Counted from the first letter of the stretch, positions 1-6,336 are shown. The stretch is DNA of 9,351 bases from Prevotella sp. UBA4376 (GCA_002391185.1 DGRY01000134.1:269-9619); one strand, 5' to 3'. Notes: a model not told the origin generated them from the letters alone. Made by a program: numbers and translations.

Positions 1-156
1 TCAATAGTCTTTACACCCCCTTCGGTTCCCCCGTTCCCGGGGGACAGAAACCCCGAAAGGGAGGGAGATATAAAACAGGAATATCACAAAAATATAAATG
101 AATAATAAAAGCAATATAAAGCCCCTCCCTTCAAGGGAAGGGTTGGAGAGAGGTCT
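1..156. repeat. Composite GC-hairpin repeat, copy A (left end cut by window)
   Basis: The first 19 bases (TCAATAGTCTTTACACCCC) recur exactly at 3406-3424. In both places they lead into a C-run/G-run hairpin (here about 15-63, imperfect, with a CCCCC/GGGGG core), then an AT-rich spacer of about 50 nt, then a second C/G-rich hairpin ending in a GAG(A/T)G-like tail (here 120-156). The order of parts therefore matches the element at 3392-3533, although the sequences have diverged. The 3' part lies inside the reading frame of the following gene. No protein is encoded by the element itself. It may also end transcription coming from the left, which cannot be tested here. Confidence 0.7.
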
Positions 157-805
157 AAACATCTTCTACACCCACACGGAGGAGTTGTGGAACACATGGT
201 CGCACTTTGGAGGAATTGTGCTTGGCATAGTCTTTGGCACTATATTCCTCTATTGGTGTTTCAGCCATGCCAACGGATGGGCTTCAGCAGGAGTGATACT
301 ATATCTTGTGGGTATGCTCTTCAGCTATGTAGCAAGTACAGTGTACCATGCCATTTCGCCCTACAGCAAATGGAAAGAACACCTACGCAAATGGGACCAT
401 GCTGCTATCTACTGGCATATTGCCGGAAGCTATTCACCAATAACACTCATTGCCATGCGCGAACATGGCTATTGGGGCTGGGTGCTGTTCATCTTCGTGT
501 GGACCTGCGCCATAGCAGGAACAATATCAAGTTTCCACAAACTGAAAAGCCACAGCAACCTCGAAACAATAACCTTTGTGGGTATGGGACTCTCGGTGTT
601 GCTTGCCATGAAACCCGTTATTGACGCCCTCTCAACAGCTGCTTTCCTATGGGTGGTAGCCGAAGGAGTTTGTTATATTACAGGAGCAGTATTCTACAGC
701 ATAAACAAAAAGAAGTATATGCACACGGTGTTCCATTTCTTTGTGCTGGCAGGAAGCATCTGCCATATCATAGCAGTATGGGATATCCTAATGACATATG
801 TGTAA
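98..805 (+). CDS. trhA: TrhA / haemolysin III family (PAQR-like) integral membrane protein
   Basis: A 235-residue inner-membrane protein of the HlyIII/PAQR superfamily, with about seven hydrophobic segments from residue 37 onward. Seen: the family's N-terminal E-x-x-N-x-x-[TS]H pattern (EELWNTWSH, 28-36), S-x-x-YH with His84, KWDHAAIYWHIAGSYSP (98-114, Asp100/His101) and the C-terminal H-x9-H pair His213/His223. His84, His213 and His223 match the metal-site histidines of PAQR proteins. Bacterial members are linked to membrane homeostasis; the haemolysin name is historical and toxin activity should not be assumed. Residues 8-20 are translated from the upstream repeat's second hairpin, so the N-terminus is about 20 residues longer than expected. 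ATG 98 is used because no other good start precedes the conserved EELWN. The next gene starts 18 nt after the stop, suggesting co-transcription. Confidence 0.9.
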   Translation: MNNKSNIKPLPSREGLERGLNIFYTHTEELWNTWSHFGGIVLGIVFGTIFLYWCFSHANGWASAGVILYLVGMLFSYVASTVYHAISPYSKWKEHLRKWDHAAIYWHIAGSYSPITLIAMREHGYWGWVLFIFVWTCAIAGTISSFHKLKSHSNLETITFVGMGLSVLLAMKPVIDALSTAAFLWVVAEGVCYITGAVFYSINKKKYMHTVFHFFVLAGSICHIIAVWDILMTYV

Positions 806-823
806 CATTAAGTGAAAAACGAT

Positions 824-2485
824 ATGAAAGATAGTTTAAAGATTCTTTGTAAGAACAACGATAAGACCTATGATGTACCAGTAGGAAGCAGTCTGCTTGA
901 TATTTTCAAACTAACAGGACTTGACATGAAATTCGGTCCCATCTCAGCAAAGGTAAACAATAAAGTTGAGGGATTGCATTATCGCATTTATAACAATAAG
1001 ACCGTGAGATTTCTTGATATGCATTCTGATTCTGGTCACAGAAACTACACCCGTACCCTATTCATGGTACTATGCAAAGCTGTTCGTGACCTATACCAAA
1101 AATCTGAGGTTGTTATTGATGTCCCTGTATCAAATGGCTACTACGTGGACTTGAATATAGGACACCCTGTTGACCTTGAGGATGTTGCACAGATTCGCAC
1201 ACGAATGCAGGAGATAATAGATGCCAAGCTGCCAATACGCAGATATAACGTTACATTGGAAGAGGCTATAGCCAAGTTCCAAGAAGTAGGCGATGAAGCA
1301 AAGGTTAAGCTATTAAAGAATAGCGGACGCCTTTACGCAACATATTATCAGATAGAGGATTATGTTGACTACTACTATGGTTCGTTGCTCACAAATACCT
1401 CAGACTTATATCTTTTTGGAATTGAAAAATATTACGACGGTCTGTTGCTTCGCCTGCCAGACAAGAAAAATCCAGCTCATCTGCCAGAGATGACACATCA
1501 AGACAAGATGTTTGAGATATTCAAAGAACATCACAGAAGACAAAAGATACTCGGACTGCGTACCGTGGGCGACCTTAACGAAGCAATCAACTTAGGCTAT
1601 GCCACAGTAATGATAAATGTATCAGAGGCACTACAAGAAAAGAAAATATCACGTATTGCCGATGAGATTGCCAACCGCAAGAACGTGAAATTAGTGCTGT
1701 TAGCAGGTCCTTCGTCATCAGGAAAGACAACAAGCTGTAAGCGATTAAGTATTCAATTGCTCACCAATGGCATCAAACCATTACCCATTTCTCTTGACGA
1801 TTATTTCGTGGACCGAGAGGAAACACCCAAGGATGCCTCTGGCGACTACGATTACGAAAGCATCTATGCTCTTAATCTGGAACTTATAAACAAGCAGTTT
1901 AATGCTCTTTTCCGTGGTGAAGAAGTTGAACTGCCAAAATATAATTTCCAAAAAGGAAAGAGCGAGATGAGTGGTAGAAAACTAAAAATGGGACCAAACG
2001 ATGTGCTCATCGTTGAAGGTATTCATGCCTTGAACCCAGAGCTTACAGCACTCATCCCAGAAGAACAAAAATTCCGCGTATATGCCTCAGCCTTAACTAC
2101 AATTCTGTTGGATAATCATAACTATATCCCAAACACCGACAACCGACTGCTTCGTCGCATAGTGCGCGACTACAAGTATCGTGGTGTTAGTGCACAAGAA
2201 TCAATCCGTCGTTGGCCAAGCGTGCGTGCAGGAGAAAACAAATGGATTTTCCCTTATCAGGAGAATGCTGATGCAATGTTCAATACAGCTATGATATTTG
2301 AACTTGCAGTGCTCAAGCAACAAGCTGTTCCTTTGCTTGAACAGGTACCAGAAAATTGCGAAGAATACAGCGAGGCTTATAGATTATTGAAGTTCTTGAG
2401 TCAGTTTAAAACTGTACCCGAAAAGGATATTCCACCTACCAGTTTGCTTCGTGAGTTCCTTGGAGGAAGCAGCTTTAGATATTAA
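824..2485 (+). CDS. Nucleoside (uridine-type) kinase with N-terminal TGS and ThrRS-like editing-domain modules
   Basis: A 553-residue cytoplasmic protein with three parts: a TGS domain (about 5-65), a region resembling the second additional domain of threonyl-tRNA synthetase (about 66-235), and a C-terminal phosphoribulokinase/uridine kinase domain (about 285-553). The kinase part shows the Walker A GPSSSGKT (295-302), the acidic DDYF pair (325-328), VEGIH (397-401) and the stretch RGVSAQESIRRW near 455, followed by IFPYQENAD. By family it phosphorylates a nucleoside, probably uridine or cytidine, for salvage, but the exact substrate is not visible. The combined architecture is a known family type. 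A GTG at 812 in frame would add four residues; ATG 824 is preferred because it puts the initiator just before the conserved KILCKNN strand. The gene follows trhA closely and ends at a strong hairpin. Confidence 0.9.
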   Translation: MKDSLKILCKNNDKTYDVPVGSSLLDIFKLTGLDMKFGPISAKVNNKVEGLHYRIYNNKTVRFLDMHSDSGHRNYTRTLFMVLCKAVRDLYQKSEVVIDVPVSNGYYVDLNIGHPVDLEDVAQIRTRMQEIIDAKLPIRRYNVTLEEAIAKFQEVGDEAKVKLLKNSGRLYATYYQIEDYVDYYYGSLLTNTSDLYLFGIEKYYDGLLLRLPDKKNPAHLPEMTHQDKMFEIFKEHHRRQKILGLRTVGDLNEAINLGYATVMINVSEALQEKKISRIADEIANRKNVKLVLLAGPSSSGKTTSCKRLSIQLLTNGIKPLPISLDDYFVDREETPKDASGDYDYESIYALNLELINKQFNALFRGEEVELPKYNFQKGKSEMSGRKLKMGPNDVLIVEGIHALNPELTALIPEEQKFRVYASALTTILLDNHNYIPNTDNRLLRRIVRDYKYRGVSAQESIRRWPSVRAGENKWIFPYQENADAMFNTAMIFELAVLKQQAVPLLEQVPENCEEYSEAYRLLKFLSQFKTVPEKDIPPTSLLREFLGGSSFRY

Positions 2486-2486
2486 T

Positions 2487-2523
2487 AAAAAAGGATTCCA
2501 CGCAAAAGTGGAATCCTTTTTTT
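2487..2523. terminator. Rho-independent, probably bidirectional terminator
   Basis: A6, then the stem GGATTCCAC, the loop GCAAAA, the stem GTGGAATCC and T7: a perfect 9-bp GC-containing stem extended by A/T pairing. It begins one base after the kinase stop codon. Because the A-tract and T-tract are symmetric, it would also stop the convergent sirtuin transcript about 150 nt past its stop codon. Confidence 0.88.
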
Positions 2524-2534
2524 ATTAATATCAA

Positions 2535-2682
2535 TTAGGAGTTTGAAGTTAGGAATTATGAGTTAGTCGCACTTCGTGCGATTTTGAGTTATAGAATTAT
2601 AAATTATCTATGCTGTAGTCAATAAACTCCTAACTTCTATCTCCTAACTCTAAAGCGTCGTGCGCTTCATTATTCATTATTA
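2535..2682. repeat. Inverted heptamer-repeat element 1 with short palindromes
   Basis: The gap between the convergent kinase and sirtuin genes is built of degenerate 7-bp units. The left arm (2535-2566) runs in units such as TTAGGAG and TTTGAAG; the right arm (2625-2652) runs in the opposite sense, as AACTCCT and AACTTCT. Bases 2535-2557 and 2625-2647 are inverted repeats matching at 20 of 23 positions. Between them lies the perfect hairpin TCGCAC-TTC-GTGCGA (2567-2581), and units in the left-arm orientation continue to about 2608. A second small palindrome (AAGCG/CGCTT, 2653-2667) is followed by two TCATTAT units (2667-2680) that contain the sirtuin stop codon. No coding potential is seen in the gap. 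Confidence 0.75.
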
Positions 2683-3374
2683 AGTAGCTTTGCTCGCAAA
2701 GCTCGCATTCCCTCGCTTGCCCCCTTTGCAATATGGATGATGTTGCGGTTATGTCCTCCTGCAACAGGGTTGGGATCAATGAGATAAATAGGAGTTGAGG
2801 GAGATACATATTGCACAAGACCAGCAGCTGGGTAAACATTAAGACTTGTACCGATGATAACAAAGATATCGGCTTGTTGAGCTTCCCATACAGCAGGTTC
2901 TATCATTGGTACACTCTCTCCAAAGAACACTATGAAAGGACGAAGAAGCGAACCATCGCCAGCCTTTGTGCCTGGCTCTACATGAGGATTATCAGGTGTA
3001 AGCTCCTGTATGTACGTGTTGTTGTATGGATCATTAGAAGAACACACTTTAGTGAGTTCGCCATGAAGATGAATAACATTAGAAGAGCCAGCCTTTTCAT
3101 GCAGGTTGTCAACATTTTGCGTAACGACACAAACCTCGTAATCCTTTTCAAGCTCCTTTATTAGTCGGTGACCCTCATTAGGCTGAGCATCCCATAGTTT
3201 GTCACGTAACATATTATAGAAATTAGTTACCAAAGTTGGGTCTTTTTCCCACCCCTCATGTGTAGCCACCTGCTCTACGGGATAGTTCTCCCATAAGCCA
3301 TCATTACCACGGAATGTCTTGAAACCGCTCTCCACCGACATACCAGCACCTGTAAGGAATACGATTTTCTTCAT
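2670..3374 (-). CDS. cobB: Sir2-family NAD-dependent protein deacylase (class III-like, without zinc cysteine tetrad)
   Basis: A 234-residue cytoplasmic sirtuin that removes acyl groups from lysines using NAD. Visible motifs: GAGMSVESGFKTFRG (9-23), TQNVDNLHEKAG (85-96), catalytic His104 in HLHGE, and GTSLNVYPAAG (175-185). The four structural zinc cysteines usual in sirtuins are missing; only Cys111, at the place of the first, remains between HGEL and the LRPFIVFFGE strand. Bacteroidota homologues are also known to lack this site. The class III acyl-pocket motif Y-x-x-R reads Tyr53-Asn-Met-Leu56, with Arg shifted to 57, so desuccinylase specificity is doubtful. ATG at 3374 is chosen over an in-frame TTG at 3380. 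The last three residues (NNE) and the stop fall in a heptamer repeat, and a hairpin (2686-2703) lies in the last codons. Confidence 0.93.
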   Translation of the reverse strand: MKKIVFLTGAGMSVESGFKTFRGNDGLWENYPVEQVATHEGWEKDPTLVTNFYNMLRDKLWDAQPNEGHRLIKELEKDYEVCVVTQNVDNLHEKAGSSNVIHLHGELTKVCSSNDPYNNTYIQELTPDNPHVEPGTKAGDGSLLRPFIVFFGESVPMIEPAVWEAQQADIFVIIGTSLNVYPAAGLVQYVSPSTPIYLIDPNPVAGGHNRNIIHIAKGASEGMRALRAKLLNNE

Positions 3375-3391
3375 AAGCAAAATATTTATCG

Positions 3392-3533
3392 GCCTCTCCC
3401 ATCCCTCAATAGTCTTTACACCCCTTTCACTTCCCCCGCTTCCGGGGGAAGTGAAAGGGGAAGGGCTAACATTCTAAAAGAACACCTCAGCTATTTTTTC
3501 TCCCTTCCCTTTCGGGGAGGGCTGGGGTGAGGC
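3392..3533. repeat. Composite GC-hairpin repeat, copy B, with imperfect terminal inverted repeats
   Basis: A 142-bp non-coding element between sirtuin and FKBP genes. Its ends, GCCTCTCCCATCCCTC (3392-3407) and the complement of GAGGGCTGGGGTGAGGC (3517-3533), are inverted repeats with two mismatches and one indel. Inside are the 19-base sequence shared with position 1, a perfect hairpin (3421-3460), an AT-rich spacer and a second hairpin (CCCTTCCC/GGGGAGGG, 3502-3520). The layout is MITE-like or REP-like, but no target-site duplication or transposase is visible. It would be transcribed as part of the sirtuin leader if the candidate promoter at 3552-3559 is used. Confidence 0.72.
3421..3460. 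repeat. Perfect 17-bp inverted repeat (hairpin)
   Basis: CCCCTTTCACTTCCCCC, the 6-nt loop GCTTCC, then the exact reverse complement of the first arm. There is no T-tract after either arm, so it is not a standard terminator. It is the core of copy B and is much more regular than the corresponding hairpin of copy A (about 15-63). Confidence 0.9.
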
Positions 3534-3551
3534 TTACATATTAACTTTATA

Positions 3552-3559
3552 CAAAAGTA
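3552..3559 (-). promoter_or_regulatory. Candidate -7 box for the sirtuin gene
   Basis: On the minus strand this reads TACTTTTG, a full match to the Bacteroidota -7 consensus TAnnTTTG. No clear TTTG -33 box is seen at the usual distance. Use of it would give a leader of about 170 nt containing the whole copy B repeat. Confidence 0.4.
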
Positions 3560-3582
3560 GTAATTTTATTGTAAATGTGTAC

Positions 3583-3610
3583 TTGCTATAAAATAAAATT
3601 ATTATCTTTG
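3583..3610 (+). promoter_or_regulatory. Candidate promoter for the FKBP gene series
   Basis: TATCTTTG at 3603-3610 fully matches the Bacteroidota -7 consensus TAnnTTTG, and a TTG at 3583-3585 lies 17 nt upstream as a weak -33 element. The expected start near 3617 leaves a leader of about 38 nt. The 10-bp palindrome GTTTTAAAAC (3616-3625) sits on the predicted start site and could be an operator or chance AT-rich symmetry. Confidence 0.6.
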
Positions 3611-3654
3611 TCCTCGTTTTAAAACAAGCACATTATACATTTTAAAGAGAAAAC

Positions 3655-4239
3655 ATGGACAAAGTTAGTTATGCACTGGGCCTTGGTATTGCCCGTCAGC
3701 TCGCAGGTATGGGAGCATCAGAGGTTAATGTTGATGATTTTGCTCAGGCATTAAAAGATATTTTCGCTGGTAAGGAGCCACAGGTAACCGACCAGGAAGG
3801 TCAGCAGTTGGTAAACGAGTTCTTCCAGAACAAACAGGCAGAGATGGCTGCTAAGGCAAAGGAAGGCGGCGAGAAGTTTCTTGAGGAGAATGGAAAGAAG
3901 GAAGGCGTTGTAACATTGCCTTCAGGTCTTCAGTATCAGGTACTCCGCGAGGGTAACGGTAAGAAGCCAAAGGCTACCGACAAAGTAGAGTGCCACTATG
4001 AGGGAACCCTTATCGACGGTACTAAGTTTGACAGTAGCTACGACCGTGGTCAGACCGCTACATTTGGTCTCAATCAGGTTATTGCAGGTTGGACAGAAGG
4101 TCTTCAGCTCATGCAGGAGGGTGCCAAATATCGTTTCTTCATCCCTTACAACCTTGCTTATGGCGAGAACGGCGCAGGTCAGTCAATTCCTCCTTATGCA
4201 GCTCTCATCTTCGATGTTGAGCTCGTTGCAGTAAAGTAA
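3655..4239 (+). CDS. FKBP-type peptidyl-prolyl cis-trans isomerase, cytoplasmic FklB-like
   Basis: A 194-residue enzyme that isomerises peptidyl-proline bonds. An FKBP_N-type helical dimerisation region (about 1-82, starting DKVSYALGLGIARQL) precedes an FKBP catalytic domain (about 88-194). The FKBP pocket residues are all seen: Tyr115 in HYEG, Phe125-Asp126 in KFDSSYDRG, Val142-Ile143 and Trp146 in QVIAGW, Tyr169 in NLAYGE, and Phe186. There is no signal peptide, unlike the next two paralogues, so it should stay in the cytoplasm. Its length is close to E. coli FklB (about 206). ATG 3655 follows an A-rich leader (AAAGAGAAAAC) typical of Bacteroidota. It is first of three paralogues, with 28 nt to the next. 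Confidence 0.93.
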   Translation: MDKVSYALGLGIARQLAGMGASEVNVDDFAQALKDIFAGKEPQVTDQEGQQLVNEFFQNKQAEMAAKAKEGGEKFLEENGKKEGVVTLPSGLQYQVLREGNGKKPKATDKVECHYEGTLIDGTKFDSSYDRGQTATFGLNQVIAGWTEGLQLMQEGAKYRFFIPYNLAYGENGAGQSIPPYAALIFDVELVAVK

Positions 4240-4267
4240 ATAGAAAGAAATTAAAATTTTAATATCA

Positions 4268-5140
4268 ATGAAAAAAGTATTTTTCGGAGCTCTCGTAGCT
4301 CTTGCAGCAACAACATTCGTAGGTTGTGGCAATTCAACTCCTAAGGCAGACCTCAAGGACGATGTCGATACAATGAGCTATGCCATTGGTTTGTCTCAAA
4401 CTCAGGGTTTGAAGGATTATCTTGTAGGTCGTATGCAGATTGACACTACCTACATGGATGAGTTTATCAAGGGTCTTCAGGACGGTGCTAACGCTGGCGA
4501 CGATAAGAAGAAGGCTGCTTACTATGCAGGTATTCAGATTGGTCAGCAGATTGCAACCCAGATGATGCCAGGAATTAATCACGAGGTATTTGGTGATGAT
4601 TCAACCAAGACTATCTCTATGAAGAATTTCCTCGCTGGTTTCATCGATGGAACTTCAAGCAAGGCTAAGCCAAAATTCAATGCTCAGCAGGCACAGATGA
4701 TTGCTCAGACAAAGATGCAGGCTATCAAAGCTAAGAACGCAGAGAAGCAGTATGGCGCAAACAAGGCTGCTGGTGTTAAGTTCCTCGCTGCAAACAAGAA
4801 GAAGGCTGGTGTTGTAACATTGCCATCAGGTCTTCAGTATAAAGTTATCAAGGTTGGTAATGGTCCTATGCCAAAGGATACTTCTATGGTAGAAGTAAAC
4901 TACGAGGGTAAGACTATCGATGGCAAGGTATTCGATAGCAGCTACCAGCGCAAGCAGCCATTGTCACTCCGTGCTAATCAGGTTATCAAGGGTTGGACCG
5001 AGGCTTTGGTTCGCATGCCTGTTGGTTCTGTTTGGGAAATCTATGTACCTCAGGAGTTGGCTTACGGTGAGCGCGAGCAAGGTCCTATCAAACCATTCTC
5101 AACTCTTATCTTCAAGATAGAGCTTCTGAATATTAAATAA
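4268..5140 (+). CDS. FKBP-type peptidyl-prolyl isomerase, predicted lipoprotein (FkpA-like)
   Basis: A 290-residue paralogue of the preceding gene, predicted to be a cell-envelope lipoprotein. The N-terminus has KK, a hydrophobic stretch (4-18) and a lipobox-like TFVGC with lipidated Cys20. After Cys come GNSTPK, without the acidic run seen in Bacteroidota surface-export signals, so a periplasm-facing anchor is more likely (inferred). An FKBP_N region (about 31-170, starting DDVDTMSYAIGLSQ) is followed by an FKBP domain (about 183-290) with Tyr212, Phe222-Asp223, Val239-Ile240, Trp243, Tyr266 and Phe282 all conserved, so it should be active. The role would be folding of secreted proteins. It starts 28 nt after the first FKBP gene, with the 14-bp AT palindrome ATTAAAATTTTAAT (4250-4263) in the gap; co-transcription is likely. 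Confidence 0.93.
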   Translation: MKKVFFGALVALAATTFVGCGNSTPKADLKDDVDTMSYAIGLSQTQGLKDYLVGRMQIDTTYMDEFIKGLQDGANAGDDKKKAAYYAGIQIGQQIATQMMPGINHEVFGDDSTKTISMKNFLAGFIDGTSSKAKPKFNAQQAQMIAQTKMQAIKAKNAEKQYGANKAAGVKFLAANKKKAGVVTLPSGLQYKVIKVGNGPMPKDTSMVEVNYEGKTIDGKVFDSSYQRKQPLSLRANQVIKGWTEALVRMPVGSVWEIYVPQELAYGEREQGPIKPFSTLIFKIELLNIK

Positions 5141-5275
5141 GAGTGAATTTTGAATTAGGAACCGAAGGTCACCGACCAAAGGGAAGGAGTTCCTCTGATC
5201 AACTGGAGGAAATTATATATGCCGTAGGCATTCAACTCCAAATTCCTAACTCCTAATTCCAAACTCCAAATACGA
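5141..5275. repeat. Inverted heptamer-repeat element 2 in the FKBP intergenic gap
   Basis: The 205-nt gap between FKBP genes 2 and 3 starts with three 7-bp units (5141-5161, e.g. TTTTGAA, TTAGGAA) and later holds six head-to-tail units in the opposite sense (5234-5275, e.g. AACTCCA, AATTCCT). Between them is about 72 nt of non-repeat sequence with small palindromes (GGTC-ACC-GACC, TTCCTC/GAGGAA, TGCC-GTA-GGCA). CCGTAGGC (5222-5229) can also pair with GCCTACGG (5297-5304). The plan is the same as at 2535-2682. No TAnnTTTG promoter box and no ORF is seen in 5141-5345; 5276-5345 is otherwise featureless and A-rich before the next start. Confidence 0.72.
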
Positions 5276-5345
5276 GGTCACTGTAAGCATTTGAAAGCCT
5301 ACGGTGGCCTTTTGTTCTAAAGAAAACAACTAAACTTAAATAACA

Positions 5346-6320
5346 ATGAAAAAGACAGTTTTATTTCTTGCAATGATGATTACAGCCTCAACATTGACAA
5401 GTGTTCAGGCTAAAGACGATAAGAAAAAGAAGAAGGTTATAACAACAGAGCAGGTTGCTCGTCCAGAACTGAAGTCAACTAACGACTCTCTGAGCTATGC
5501 TGCAGGTATGGCTGCCACAGAAGGGCTGATGCCTTATCTTAATCAGCAGGGTGTTGACAGCACAACCATGAAATATTTCATCGAAAGCTTCAAGGATGCG
5601 TTGGAGAAAGTTGACGACCCAACATACAAGGCAAAGATGGTAGGTCAGCAGATTGCAGCAATGATCAAGGATCGTGCTTTCACATTCTTCTCTAAGGATT
5701 TACAAGACACAAAAGACAGCCTCAGCCTCAACATGTTCAAGGAGGGTTTCGTTGGCGTTCTCAATAACGACACCACTTATTTCAATGCAGAAAAAGCAAG
5801 TAAATTCTTCAAGAGCCGCAAAGAAGCTATCGTAGATGCTAAGAACAAGATCTACAAGAAGGAAAACGAAGATTGGCTTGCCCGCAACGCAAAGAAAGAA
5901 GGCATGAAGACAACAGCATCTGGTTTGCAGTATAAGGTGCTTGTTGCTGGTAATGGTGATGTTCCTACAGCAAAGGACAAAGTAACCGTTAAGTACGAAG
6001 GTCGCATGATTGATGGTACAGTCTTTGACAGTAGCTACAAACGCAATCCACAAACCACAACATTCGGTTGCAGCGATGTTATCAAGGGATGGACCGAAGC
6101 CCTCACCATGATGCCAGTAGGAAGTAAGTGGGAGATTTGCATTCCACAGGAACTTGCTTATGGTGCACGTCAGGCTGGTCAGATTAAGCCTTATTCTACT
6201 CTTATCTTCACAGTTGAATTGGTAAGCATAGAGAAAGCGAAAGAAGAAGCCAAAAAGACTGAAGCAACAGCAAAGTCAAAAACAGTCGCTGGAAGTAAAG
6301 CTAAGAAGAATAGCAAGTAA
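5346..6320 (+). CDS. FKBP-type peptidyl-prolyl isomerase, secreted, with Lys-rich C-terminal tail
   Basis: A 324-residue third paralogue. It has a type I signal peptide (MKK, hydrophobic 4-19, likely cleavage after SVQA at residue 22) rather than a lipobox, so it should be soluble in the periplasm. A short Lys-rich linker (23-31) leads to an FKBP_N region (about 43-185, starting STNDSLSYAAGMA) and an FKBP domain (about 190-296). Pocket residues are intact: Tyr217, Phe227-Asp228, Val245-Ile246, Trp249, Tyr272, Phe288. Residues 296-324 form a tail of Lys, Ala, Ser, Thr and Glu, absent from the two neighbouring paralogues, which could bind acidic partners or the cell envelope (inference). The gene is 205 nt from the previous one, across a heptamer element, and ends at a terminator; no own promoter was recognised. 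Confidence 0.92.
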   Translation: MKKTVLFLAMMITASTLTSVQAKDDKKKKKVITTEQVARPELKSTNDSLSYAAGMAATEGLMPYLNQQGVDSTTMKYFIESFKDALEKVDDPTYKAKMVGQQIAAMIKDRAFTFFSKDLQDTKDSLSLNMFKEGFVGVLNNDTTYFNAEKASKFFKSRKEAIVDAKNKIYKKENEDWLARNAKKEGMKTTASGLQYKVLVAGNGDVPTAKDKVTVKYEGRMIDGTVFDSSYKRNPQTTTFGCSDVIKGWTEALTMMPVGSKWEICIPQELAYGARQAGQIKPYSTLIFTVELVSIEKAKEEAKKTEATAKSKTVAGSKAKKNSK

Positions 6321-6336
6321 AAAATAACAAAAAATA

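Noticed and set aside
187..624. A 145-codon plus-strand frame inside trhA
   Set aside because: It is an out-of-frame shadow of a clear membrane-protein gene and has no family resemblance.
98..805. Toxin or haemolysin function for the first gene
   Set aside because: The family name is historical; the PAQR-like motifs support a membrane-homeostasis protein and nothing shows toxin activity.
2811..3164. A 117-codon plus-strand frame opposite the sirtuin gene
   Set aside because: It is antisense to all the sirtuin motifs and has no independent evidence.
3392..3533. Insertion sequence
   Set aside because: Terminal inverted repeats exist, but there is no transposase frame and no visible target duplication, so it is kept only as a repeat element.
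4250..4263. Operator at the palindrome ATTAAAATTTTAAT
   Set aside because: It is AT-only and lies in a short operon gap; such symmetry is likely by chance in this composition.
5234..5275. Possible CRISPR array in the tandem repeats
   Set aside because: Units are 7 bp with no spacers and are degenerate; no cas gene is present.
5141..5345. Riboswitch or promoter upstream of the third FKBP gene
   Set aside because: No known aptamer pattern and no TAnnTTTG box could be found; the heptamer structure explains most of the sequence.
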